The translations under genes were made by a program, and so were the position numbers. The notes below the pieces were generated by a model. That model was not told where the DNA came from. It did no database searches and was given only the letters and a program-made list of their open reading frames with translations. DNA of 63,126 nt. Origin: Psilocybe azurescens. Its lineage: Eukaryota; Basidiomycota; Agaricomycetes; Agaricales; Agrocybaceae. The stretch is from positions 1 to 63,126 of the forward strand of contig JAJIRX010000011.1 of the NCBI GenBank assembly GCA_023853785.1, written 5' to 3'. Within the stretch, counting starts at the first letter, position 1. The number at the start of each line of letters is the position of its first letter. Of the stretch, positions 1 through 10,854 are shown one piece after another.

Positions 1-596
1 TTGGAACCCTGCACAGCTCTCTCTCCTTTTTCTAGATACCGTTTTCTTCCCTCAGAAGCCAAGGTGCACTATGACTTAATATTTTCACGATTGTGCTTTG
101 GCTTACCTTAGCCATGACCGTATAGACGGTAAGTATAAGTCGGTAACTGTTTAGTGGTGGATCTGTATTACAGTCCGTAGAGAACCCTCAAATTGATGCT
201 TGTTCACACAAGCTACCAAAATTGTCGCAACATGCATTGCAGCAGCTATTACTGCTTGTTCTGGGATGTGAGTGGCATGCCATTCTTCAAGTCTTAATAT
301 CACCTACTACTTAAAAGTTAGATAATTGTGAAGACCGGCTTATCTTCCAGTCTGCTAGCTCTACATCAATCGTGTATTAGCTGTACAGCCTGGGACGAAC
401 ACGACAACTGTATATTTCAAACTAAGTAGCATCAGTCCATATGCAGAAAAATCGAGCAGCGCATTCTAGATATGAAATCTAGACTATTGAGAATGTCAAT
501 GTCCTACTATCCAGTCCATTCCTATCTAACGTGAAGTTCTGCAGTGGATCAATCGATGCCAACAAGCGTTCATACTAAACACGGGCCATAGTCTAC
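1..596. other. left edge, no gene recognised
   Basis: Both strands carry frequent stops and no frame with recognisable protein character. There is no tRNA-like fold or long repeat that I can see. It may hold downstream sequence of the minus-strand LysM gene. Confidence 0.4.
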
Positions 597-599
597 TTG

Positions 600-1113
600 A
601 ATGGCATCGGCGGGGCATTGAAATCGCCGCTAGAGATAGTAGGAAAAGAAAAGGGAGAACCGGCTAACGCGTTACCAAAGGCTCCATCTCTAGCGCTAGC
701 ACTGGAGCTAACACTAAAGCCGAGCGTCGTGGTGCTAGTGGTAGTAGTCGTAGTCCCTCCAAAGCCGCCCAAACTTCCACTAGGAGTAGGAACAGCCCGG
801 GAACGAAATCGGGATTCAAGCCACCGGTGGAATAGTAGGATTGGGATTATAATCGGCGCTAGTTGTACTGCCAGTGGCAGAGATCGAGCTTTTGAAGGAG
901 TCCGAGTCCGTGAGATTGAAAGATGGGAATGGAGGAGTCCTAGTCCGGTTCAAATGTAACGGCGGTGGGAGTACAAAGTTGGGAGTACCCGAGGCTGGAA
1001 AAGATGAGTTCGTCTGGTTGAATATCGGAAAACCCGAAGAGTTGAGGAAAGATGGGATTGCTGACACGTTGAATGGATTGTGCGTAGAATTTCGCAATGT
1101 GCACTCGACTCCG
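600..1113 (-). other. Ser/Thr/Pro-rich reading frames downstream of LysM gene 1
   Basis: Read on the minus strand, two consecutive open stretches look protein-like. At 816-1097 the frame is rich in N, S, T, P and F. At about 600-790 another frame runs through a Thr/Ser block (several consecutive Thr codons) and Gly-Phe pairs, and stops with TAG after a ...PPMPFK end. They lie in different frames, so joining them needs an intron or an indel. They could be a low-complexity C-terminal tail of the LysM gene immediately upstream, or 3' exons of another small secreted protein. I see no domain. The composition is unlike the surrounding non-coding DNA, which argues that it is or was translated. Confidence 0.4.
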
Positions 1114-1940
1114 TCAGATTGATTGGGGGCAGTCTGAAGGGGGTGTTTTCCTGACCAGGAATACCAGATGGGATGCGCGGTGGGAATGTTGGGGGTGGAA
1201 AGACCCCTTTATTCCAGTTGTAGAGTTAGCCGCTGGGGCAACGCAGAGAACCTAGAATGATAACCATTCGATCAAAGTGGTTCGTCAGATTCCCGGCGAT
1301 CATAGCATACATACAAACACCCTTGTGCAATGAAAGGCTCACCTCTTCCGGATATATGTTGGTGCATCCCTTATTGATATTCGGGTTATTTTTGAAGAGA
1401 ACACCAAGCGGGATTCCAGCCTTCTTCGCCACGGAGGAACAGATGTCACCCTCTTTGACGACGTACACTTTGGTGCAGTCTTGTCCCTTCAGTCCGAGAC
1501 AAAGAACCTATACGTTCCCAAAGATGATCATCACAAATATAGGAGTGAAAAATAAAGACGTACATCGCCAATGATCAGATTGGTGCACCCTTCGTTGATC
1601 TTTTTGTTTGTATGGGCGAGCTGGTGCCTATGTAAGTAGTGGATATGAATCAGGATGACGGTCGTCAGAATTATGAGGGTAAGCTGCTGAACGTACGTGG
1701 AGACGTGCTGGCGGGCTGATATTTTGTCACATGTGTCGCCGTCGACGATCGTGTACTTCCTCGTGCACGCTGAAGAATCGTGAAGGGACTTTGAATGATC
1801 ATCCTCATGTGAGCCCTGACTCGAATTTGCAAACACAGTAGCTAGAAAGGTTGGAATAAGTGAAAGAGATACGTTTCTAATATATAACACCTACCACATA
1901 GTGCTATAATAGAGAAATAACGGAAACCTCTGAAGGCCAT
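1114..1940 (-). CDS. Two-LysM-domain secreted protein (gene 1)
   Basis: Small secreted LysM protein, a family that binds chitin or related N-acetylglucosamine polymers outside the cell; some act as effectors masking fungal chitin. The start at 1940 begins an N-terminus MAFRGFRYFSIIALC, a plausible signal peptide. Exon 1 (1895-1940) ends in phase 1 at GTAGGT, and exon 2 starts at 1841 after CTAG. LysM 1 shows YTIVDGDTCDKIS and later INEGCTNL. LysM 2 shows YVVKEGDICSSVA and NNPNINKGCTN, each ending in a V-L-C block. Exon structure and phases match the second LysM gene at 6558, so the two are paralogues. The extra insert after the signal peptide is His/Asp/Ser-rich. The end is uncertain: the frame stops at 1114, but a Ser/Thr-rich frame follows. 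Confidence 0.8.
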
Positions 1941-2844
1941 GTGTTGGTTATAGGGCAAAGAGGGTTTTAATCAACTCCTTAACAAGCCATGCCTTTATAG
2001 CGAATGTAAAGCTCGTTATTTGACGTACGTGTTAACCTATGATAGGTTTGCTTGTGTGTAAAATGGGCCCTATGTAATCTTCTCGTCTTGCCTTAGTCCA
2101 ATGGCAGGAGTCTAGGGGACGGCGGGTCAGCCCTTGAAACTCTATTGATAGTTTAGATTTAATTAATTTATCGTTTCCTCATTAAAACCACTTACCATTG
2201 TGAATTTGAGCCACTGTTCAGGCAGAAGTTATGCAGTTTTGTTGGGGATAAATAGCCGATTAGATTGTCACGTCGCTAGTGCTGACAGGGAGGAACTAGT
2301 GATAGTAGGCATTGGAGCTCGTAGTTGACCAGAGCCGCTGATAGCGACGTGTCTTATTGCTTAGTACGAATCTAAAGATCGGAATTAAGGGGTCCACGTT
2401 CGCAAATTTTCGGTAAGAGACGTACTTATTTTGTGTCGCATATATATAGAACGTCATGACTCGGCGTACAATCGGTTTCGAACTATGACTATCAAATATC
2501 CGAATCACCTGTAAAAATAGTCGCGTGTTGGAGGACTCAGTTATAACTTTGGTTGATTTTGGGACCAGTTTTGACCAGGAATTGGAGTCTGGACAGAGAA
2601 TGGGAGTTGGTTGAACTTCAGGCTTGGAATCGGGCACAGTCCGGCCAATTATACATAATCACGTGATGTGACACAGGTGTTGAGCATCGTCCGCATAATC
2701 GTCATCTTTTGTATCCGAGAAAGCAGTCTTTAAGCTTTGAGTGCTATAAACTTCAATAAACGGTAAGCACACATCATTCGCATAAAATATGAATCAGCCC
2801 AATCGCTTTGCAATGGCTGCTCATTCAAAATTCACTTTCCATAG
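1941..2844. other. intergenic, LysM gene 1 / TCF25
   Basis: This is the divergent upstream region shared by the minus-strand LysM gene and the plus-strand TCF25 gene. A 113-codon minus frame at 2296-2637 has no recognisable features. No gene is supported. Confidence 0.4.
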
Positions 2845-5771
2845 ATGCCACCGAGACTGAATAAGCGGCAGCAACGAGAGCTCGAAGAAATTGAAGCATT
2901 GAAGTCCACTAAGCCTTCTGAACAACTCGAGCTCAGCGATGACGAAGATCTCCCAGCTCCATCTCAAACCCGAAGCGGTAGTGCCTTCATGAATGTACGA
3001 CCTTATCTTATCTAATTTGTGATAAATCTCGATTGATTGCAGGGTTGCACAGCTACTGGTTCCAGACGATAGCGAAGAGGAAGAGGAAGAAAAGACTACG
3101 AAATCGCGCAAGGTGCGACCTTTGAGTATGCCATTTATATTGTCTCAACATATTTCCAGTCGAAGAAAAGAAAAGAAACCGGCGGCCGAGTCAACGCCGG
3201 TTGTAGCACCTCCTACTCCTGCAAAAACGATACCCGTTCCTGCCCCACGTAACGAAAAGAAAGCACAGAAGAAAGCTCGAGCGAAAGAAAAGAAAGCAGC
3301 GAACGATGAATTGGACCAGGTACTGGCCGAGTTATCAATACAGTCAGTATTTTTTTCATCGTCATTTGTCTATAAATGACCGTTCCTCAGGTATCCACCA
3401 TCTCACAAAATATCTCAAGCAGAATCCGGGAAACAATCTCTTGCCGATCTTCTATCAGTTTCTCTCCAGCATCTCGACGGTGAAGCAGAAATGAGACGAT
3501 TCTTTGGGTCGAGAGTCGTTCAGGCCAGCAGAGAAGATGGACAATCATCAAGTCGCAAGAAAGCTCCACCAGTAAAGTCGAATCTCACCCGGCCTCAGCC
3601 CAGCTGGTGGGCAGCCAAAGGCCGCGAGGGATTGTCTCTCCATGCATACACAGACGAAGAGACCAATGCGAAACTTGCACGGCAGAGTTGGACGGCTTTG
3701 CAGGAGAAATGGTGGACTGTGGAATACAGCAAGAAGTACAAGAGTATGACCAAGGCGTTCATGGATACTGTTCTTTCCGGAGGTGCGGTTTGCTCATTTT
3801 CTTTATATCCGATCGTCAGTTAATGCTCTGTATGTGAGACAGACCCACAGGGATTCTGGGATCTCCTTGGAACATTACCATGGCATGCAGATACATTACT
3901 TCAGGTATCCGAAGTATACAGACATCGAGATGGTGAGATCTATTACTTTACTCTCTGTGAATGATTTTTGAGGCGTAGACAGAACACGCCCAGGCTGTGG
4001 ATTTCGTAGATCGGGCATTGTTCACCTACGAGCGTGCTTTTATTGGTGCATTCACGTTTACTACTGGTCTCAACCGACTTGACTTTGATCGAGTGGAAAA
4101 TCGACCTTTCTTCCTTGCCGTTCATCGCCAAATCACGTAAGACATGTCTGCTTTATACATTCTCAGCTCAAATCTTAACATGTAGCGATCTTCAACGCCG
4201 AGGATGCGTGCGGACTGCATTTGAATTCTCGCGGCTCATGTATTCGTTGGATCCATGGAACGATCCTCACGGAGCACTACTACACCTCGACTTTCTCGCG
4301 ATCAAGGCTGGGATGCACCGATGGCTTCTCGACGTATATGACACCTTCGTCGAGAGGCAAACACATGAGGAAAATCGAAACACGCGCTTGAATCCTTCGT
4401 TGCTACCGGGTTGGGCGTATGCGAGAGCCTTGGCTCTGAAAGTCTCAGAAGATGCTGTGAAGAATTCTGTAAGAGATTTAAATTTCAAACTATATGGAAT
4501 TTTGGCTAAACGCCGTTACGGATATGTAGGATCACAGTGCAAGCACATTGGCGCTCAAGGAAGCAGCACGCGACTTCCCGTCGGTAGTACCACTCCTAGC
4601 TGATAAATTGGATGTGTCTCTACCTGCGGATGTCCGTGGTCATCGTGACTTCAAGATCCTAACGGACTCCATCGTGCGCACATATATTGCCTTTATTGAT
4701 AAAATAATTGCTCATTACAGCCTTATTAAACGAAACGATAGGTCCTTGTCAGCTGCCACAGGAATCTTACATCTACTATCTCATCTCTACGTGCAACGTT
4801 CCTCGCCGTTATGGAAAGAACATTCCGAATGGTTCGCGTTGAGCATCACAGAAGAGTTCGCCAATCTGCCTACCAGCGCACTTCCATCAACCGAAAGACG
4901 CAAAGCCTTCCTGGCCCAATACGAGAACAACAACAACCCGCAGTCTCCAATTCTCTATATACAGACACATTATGGTCCTAGAGACTTCGTACCGCCGACT
5001 GTTCTCATTCATCCCGCGGCAGGTGCTCGAGGCGAAGTCGCTGGCGTGCGACCCACTCCCGCCGCCTACGGCTGTGAGTCAGTACGACCAGGCATTCTTC
5101 GGTGGTGTGGACGATCTGTATTCGCCGAGATTGAGAACAAGGAGGCAGCGTGCCGTAGAGGAGAGGAGGCTGGCTCAGCTGATGCCGGACGCAGCGTTCC
5201 GCCAGCAGTTGCAGGGATTCTTCGATGCCAATCCACACTTTGCGGAGAGGTTCCCCGGCGGGATCCTGCAGTTCGCGCAGATGGTGGGCCAGCTTCCGCC
5301 TGATGTGCTTGAGGATATGATGCTTGTTGAAGCTGCCGCCGCTGGCGGTGGGAATAATAACAATGCGATGCCCGGTGGCTTCGGCGAGGAAGAGCAGGAG
5401 CAGGAGCAGAGAGGATTTGGATTTGCTGAAGTCAACTTCAACCCTGTGCTTCCTCAAGCGGGTAATGCGGTCCCTCGGGCGCAAGACAATCAACAACAAG
5501 CGAGGCATGAAGATTTGAATGAGGAAGAAGAGGATGCAGGAGAAGAGGACGAAGATGAAGATGAAGATGAATACATCTCGGTGAGATTTTGTTCCCGATC
5601 GTCTTTCCAAGTGTTCGTTCTGATGTATCGGCCTCTGCTCTTTTGTTGTCCCCTTTACAGCCTATGCCTCGAGTCATACGCAACCTCTTGGGAAGGTTAT
5701 GGGGTAGGAATCAACCTGAGGAGTCATCGTCGGAGGACGAGGCACCATTAGATGATACTGGCGTGGATTAA
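2845..5771 (+). CDS. TCF25: TCF25 / Rqc1 homologue (ribosome quality control)
   Basis: The TCF25 family (Rqc1 in yeast) is a ribosome-associated quality-control factor. It works with the Ltn1 ligase on stalled 60S subunits. The start at 2845 gives MPPRLNKRQQRELEEIEAL, followed by an acidic patch and a Lys-rich stretch. Family hallmarks follow: LDGEAEMRRFFGSRVV, then DPQGFWDLLGTLPWHADTL with LLQVSEVYRHRD, then RRGCVRTAFEFSRLMYSLDP with LDFLAIKAG, then FSIYRHIMVLE. An acidic tail (about 5390-5578) and a last exon ending PLDDTGVD* complete it. Introns are short (for example the GTGAGA...ACAG intron before the last exon). About 730 residues are expected. One anomaly: the frame must shift near 4937-4939, between ...AQYENNN and RSLQFSIYRH, with no convincing intron there. 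An extra C in CCC would explain it. Confidence 0.9.
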
Positions 5772-6557
5772 TCTGCGTTTCTTTTTTAATATCAAAGCAG
5801 ACCTTGTGATTTTGATGCTTTCACTTGCCGTGTTGAATGTTCCATTCCATTTTTTATCCTAGGGTTCACGCGGACCCTTCTGCCACTGGGATATGATATG
5901 CTATGTTGCACTGACTATCAATGGTTATCGCTGGAACTTTGATTGACAGAGTTTCAAGTCATGGTTTTATAGACTGATGACCAGCTTCGGATTGCAGGTA
6001 AACTGTTCGTGAAACATGAAGACTCCTCGCTTGGATCGATATATTACATCTACTCTTGACCGACTCATCCGCGAAATATCTTTCCCGCAAGCAAGATTTG
6101 ACTCTGTCGCCAAGTATGACTCCCGATTAATGATTCAACGTTCTTGCCTACTAATCTTATTTATAGATGACTAAAGCCGCCACGATTAACGTCGGCCATT
6201 CCTATTTGGTGCGCAAAAACGACGGGCTCTGATGGATTCTGCTGAATTTTCCTTCTGCGGCCTCTGGATTACCGTCGAATATCGCCGTATGTGCACTGTG
6301 CGTGTGAACTGGCTAATTATAGACTGGTTTCGAGTCGCTGTTCCTTCGCGGAACGAGTCATCGCTCGACATCTTGCAGCTCCCTGAGAAAGGCTTTCTGC
6401 TCCGTACGGAGGTTTGGGTACAATTATTATCCTTCATGAAAAGGACTAGAGTCTATGCTAAAATTTACGAGGTGAAAAGGTATATAAACAAGCTGTTTCA
6501 AACCATGTTTCGACAGTCTCTCCAAAGACATACCAATCGTCTAAAGCATAAAACGCT
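5772..6557. other. intergenic, TCF25 3' end / LysM gene 2 promoter
   Basis: Contains the TCF25 3' flank and the upstream region of LysM gene 2. A TATA box is at 6481-6488. A 130-codon plus frame at 6232-6624 runs over the LysM start in another frame and looks spurious. Confidence 0.4.
6481..6488 (+). promoter_or_regulatory. TATA box of LysM gene 2
   Basis: The octamer TATATAAA lies 70 bp upstream of the LysM start codon. That is a normal distance for a fungal core promoter with a short 5' leader. Confidence 0.55.
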
Positions 6558-7262
6558 ATGGCCAACTTTGTCTTCCGTTCGCTCGCTATTTCTGCTATTG
6601 TCTGTGGTTAGTAACCTCTGTTAGAATGAATGGAGGGTTTATGTTGACCAGTGTACTTGTATTTTGTTGTCTAGCCACCTTACTCGTCAACGCTCAGGTT
6701 GCCACTCCTCCCTGCGCCCGGAACTACACTGTTCAACCAGGAGATTTCTGCGACAAGATTTCTGCGCAGCAGAAAGTCTCTACGTGAGCCACCTCTTTAT
6801 CGATATATTCTTTGCCAATATATTTAACACGCTCAACCCCCTATCATTAGATTCCAACTTGCTAGTGTTAACAGCGGAAAGATTGACGCTGCCTGCGACA
6901 ACCTGACCGTTGGAGAAGTACGCTTTTATGTTCTTCGCCGATCCCTCTATGTGCAGTCATTAATAAAAATCTCAACCTTTCTCGCAGGTTCTTTGCCTTG
7001 GACTCGTCGGCGAAGACTGCACTAACGTGCACGTCGTCGTTGCGGGTGATACTTGCGCTTCGATCGCGCTTCAAGCCGGTATCTCTACTTCGACTGTTCT
7101 TGCCAACAACCCCAACGTCAATGCGGACTGCTCTAACATCGGCATAGACGAGGTAATTTCACTGACTTCAATGAGGGATTTGAAAATGATTGACACAACC
7201 CTTCTCTGTAGGTTCTTTGCGTTGCGCCGGCTCCTATTAATTCCACTGCGTCTGCATCCTAA
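6558..7262 (+). CDS. Two-LysM-domain secreted protein (gene 2)
   Basis: Intact small secreted LysM protein of about 150 residues. Exons read cleanly: 6558-6606, then from 6675 after CTAG. Further introns begin GTGAGC, GTACGC and GTAATT, each ending AG in phase. N-terminus MANFVFRSLAISAIVC followed by ATLLVNAQ is a clear signal peptide. LysM 1 has YTVQPGDFCDKISAQQ and CDNLTVGEVLC. LysM 2 has VVVAGDTCASIALQAG and NNPNVNADCSN, then IDEVLCVAPAP and a stop after STASAS. Cys positions are those of fungal LysM effectors. It probably binds chitin fragments in the wall or apoplast. It is a paralogue of gene 1, on the opposite strand with TCF25 between them, and has no frameshift. Confidence 0.92.
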
Positions 7263-8073
7263 TTCCTTCGATCTGAGTCGTTGGATGAGATCATAGTGAC
7301 TCCAACCTTGAGTAGTACCCTTCCAACTACAACTCACAACTGTCCAGGATCGGTCTCTTGTGGTTTTAAACAGTAAATTCAATAAATATGTGTTAAATTC
7401 TTGTCAGACCCATCGCAAAGATTTGCGTTTGCTTGAGATGATATGCATTGAACGGTTATCGTCTTAAAAATTTCAAACCAAAAATGTATTCAATAATCGC
7501 AGCCTAACTTACCTAGAGATTAGCAGATCCGATACCAAATGCAAGTGCACTTTAGTAAGGCGGCAAGCCATCAAACCGCCACGTGCGCTGGCACTTGCTG
7601 CGGTGCTGGCCGACTGGTTGAACTATCCTACCGCCGCGTCCACACAACAAGACCACTAATGTATCGAATACCTCTATCTCTTAACTTCTGACCAACCCCG
7701 CTATAGTGATAGCTGATCCCCTGACGCCAATATAACGTGGATGGGTATCAAAGTAAGTATTATTCAATATCTTATCGATACCTACAAACAAAGGTTCAAT
7801 GCATTTAAATGGGCAGAACTACAAGCCTCAGGGGTGCTGCAGGTACAAACAAACACTCGTGGCCACATTTCCATCGAGCCTCCTCCGTCTGTCTGCAAGG
7901 TGTTACATAAAATGTACGCCTGGACAAGTTTCCGGCTTTTAGAAAATGCCAAATCGCCGTCAGCTCGTCACCAGACCCAATCCAAGGGTTTTTGAGGATC
8001 GCAGATTGGAAGAGGCGCCATTTGCACTTATACCAGAAGAAGCTATGGGTATAAATATCAAAATGATACGATA
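7263..8073. other. intergenic, LysM gene 2 / P450
   Basis: No gene recognised. A TATAAATA sequence at 8050-8057 sits only about 17 bp before the P450 ATG chosen here, closer than usual. Either it is not the core promoter or transcription starts very near the ATG. Confidence 0.4.
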
Positions 8074-10434
8074 ATGAACTCTGCAGCTCTGTATCATGAC
8101 CTCCCCAAGTCACAGCAGTTCCTACAGTCGAGCGTACCCCATCGCTATCTAGATGCCCTAATTCCTCTTATTCTTGGTGGTCTTGCTCTAGTTTCTCTTA
8201 CTTTGCTCAAATCGCTCAGAGATGTCAAAGCTACAAGACTGAGAGGACCAGAGAACAGAAGTTTTTATTCGGTTTATATCAATTTTTAAACGAGACTGAG
8301 GATGCAGGTCTCGTCTACGAATCATGGGCCGCTGAGTATGGACCTGCGTTCTGTGTATCTGGAGGATTTGGATCCAGCCGCATCGTGATATGCGACCCAA
8401 GGGCGAACGCACACTTTTATTCGAAGGAGACTTTTGTTTATGTGCAGACAAACCTCTCGCGAACTTTTATTAAGAATCTAGTGAGTTGTGACGCTTCTTT
8501 TGATAGCAGTCGCCTGACATATTTTCTGTTTAGTTTGGTCGTGGTCTTCTTTGGGCCGAAGGCGAAAGTCATAGGAGGTACACTATGTGTATATTGACAC
8601 GTTAGATGACCATTAATTAGGGTATTGGCAGACAACGCAAGGCATTGTCCCCAGCCTTCAGCAACGCAGCTATCAGAAAACTAATGCCGGTTTTCTATGA
8701 CGCGGCCTATAAGGTCTGAGCTTTACTTTTGAGAGTAATGATAACATTGACTTCAAAACAGATGAAAGCCAAATGGGACTCTGCATTTGATGCGAGCACC
8801 GAAGAAATAAGTATAGACGTGCAGGCATGGTATGCTGTATCTCTGCTTTTCACATATAATGTGCACTAAACGAGCTTTCAGGATGAACAACATCGCGTAA
8901 GTCAGGACTATTTCGCCGTAAGTTCTTGCTGAATTCCACGAATATCAGCCTTGATTCCGTCGGTATTGCTGGCTTTGGCCACGATTTTCATGCATTGGAA
9001 GGGAAATACTCGCCAGTAGTCGGCGTCTTTGAATCGTTCTCCAGCGAAGACACTAGTTGGATCTCCCGCTTTGTATTTCTGATGGGACCTGTTCTTCCTG
9101 TTCTCCAGAACTTGCCCACAGAACAGAACAGGACTCTCAAACGACTACGAGAGACTATGGGGGAGATTGCCGACGAGTTGTTAGCGAGAAACCGGAAGGA
9201 GAAGGAAGGAAAGTCGGTGGAGGAGGAAAAGTCAATCATTGGCCTTCTCAGTAAGTGCCTTGTCGTTTCAACAACGTTAATGCTTTAATAATACTTTGCA
9301 GTTAAAGCAGAGACGAGTAAGTCATCTCTTGGAATGTCCCAAGAAGAGATATTAGCTCAGGTACATCTCAACCTTCATCAGCTCGGCATTCTCTCGCTGA
9401 CTGACATTGCTGTAGATGGTATGCCTCAAATCAAACGATTGAACACATCATGAACTGATGAAAATTTTCATGAAACAAAGAACGTCTTGCTGCTCGCCGG
9501 TATGATTCATTCTCCCATCTTATACGTAAATCGCTCACAAGATCTCAGGATATGAAACTACTTCAAGTTTGTCCCGAATGCCATTTCGCGGTTGCTCTTA
9601 CTATAACTGACCATTCTTTCTGATCAAATAGTCAGCCTTACCGTAATTTCTTCTCCTGACCACTCTGTTCCAATTCTCACCCGAATACAGTGGGCCCTCA
9701 TTGAGCTTTCTCGTAAGCCAGAGCAACAACGAAGACTACGCGATGAACTATCACATTATATCAACGACGATCCTACATTCGATCAGCTATCAACGAGCCT
9801 TCCGTATTTGGATTCGGTCGTCCAGGAAATCCTACGCCTCCACCCTCCAGTCAGTGAGACGACTCGCATCGTAAGTAAAAGTAAAATTTTTACTACCCAT
9901 TCATCCACAAGACTCCCGTATCACCTATATCTCTGATAATTACTAACAGGCCGCCGAGGACGATATCATGCCATTTACCGCCCCCGTCGTGACGTCTACA
10001 GGCGAACTGATATCATCGCTCATAATCAAAAAGGGTACCATAATTACATCCCCAATCCGATATATGAATCGATCAGAAACGTTCTGGGGCCCAAACGCAC
10101 GAGAATTTGAACCCGAGAGATGGCTCTCACCTGATGGGTCTCTTAACGCCAAAGAGATTCAAGGACACCGCCATATACTCACTTTCTCAGACGGTCCTCG
10201 GACGTGCTTGGGACGTAGCTTCGCATTGGCTGAATTCAAGGCGCGTTTCGATCTTTACTATCCTCCACGTCGTAGAATAAAATCCATAGATGGAAGTGGA
10301 ACTAATTTTATACCTTTTAGGTCGTTCTGTCAGTCTTGATCAGGAACTATACATTCGAGCTGCCAAATGGACCCGACACCCAAATTGTCAGACATCCATC
10401 CATCTTGCCGAGGCCCAAAGTTGCGGGGAAATAG
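8074..10434 (+). CDS. Cytochrome P450 monooxygenase
   Basis: Haem-thiolate monooxygenase of the ER membrane; the substrate is not predictable. The start at 8074 precedes a membrane anchor (ALIPLILGGLALVSLTLL). Family marks in order: WAEGESHRRQRKALSPAF (C-helix region), LLLAGYETTS (I-helix, proton delivery), EILRLHPP (ExxR), EPERWL (PERF region), FSDGPRTCLGRSFA (haem-binding Cys) and a basic C-terminus ending at TAG 10434. There are many short introns, including two flanking a 3-bp exon (9416-9418). Two defects: the T run at 8262-8266 must be one base longer to join NRSF to GLYQFLNETED, and the last intron seems to start GC rather than GT. It is either an ageing gene or an intact gene with a sequencing error. 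Confidence 0.9.
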
Positions 10435-10854
10435 GTGCAAAGGTACCACTGAAAGTTAGACGGGTGGAATGAATATGTCGACTTCAAGAAGAGTTGTCAG
10501 CGGTCATACGCCCACTCCACTCAACACTGACAGCACTACTGACAACTGTGTTCGAATATCCGGGATCACAAGTATCCTGCCTTAAATGTATTACTTACTA
10601 AAGTCTATCGAAAAATACAACTTTTGTCCAATTATACTAATGTCCAAAGAATGCTTTCCGCAAGCTGTTCGTGTCCTCTGACATTCGCTCAGTTGAACTA
10701 CCCACGTTCTCGCAGTTAGCACATAATCGGTGATAGCGTTCAGGATCTGCTTCGCGTACCTTTGATGGAACCGGTGGTGGCAGAGCTGTTATTATCGACT
10801 GGCCATGATCTATAGTCCTAAAGGAGACCTAAACACATCCAGAGCAACTTGCTA
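10435..10854. other. intergenic, convergent P450 / DUF6534 A
   Basis: Shared 3' region of the plus-strand P450 and the minus-strand DUF6534 gene. No gene or repeat seen. Confidence 0.4.

Noticed and set aside
5005..5610. long minus frames opposite TCF25
   Set aside because: Antisense shadows of the acidic, Gln-rich TCF25 C-terminus; no independent features.
8050..8057. TATAAATA as P450 core promoter
   Set aside because: Only about 17 bp from the chosen ATG, too close for a normal transcription start in between.
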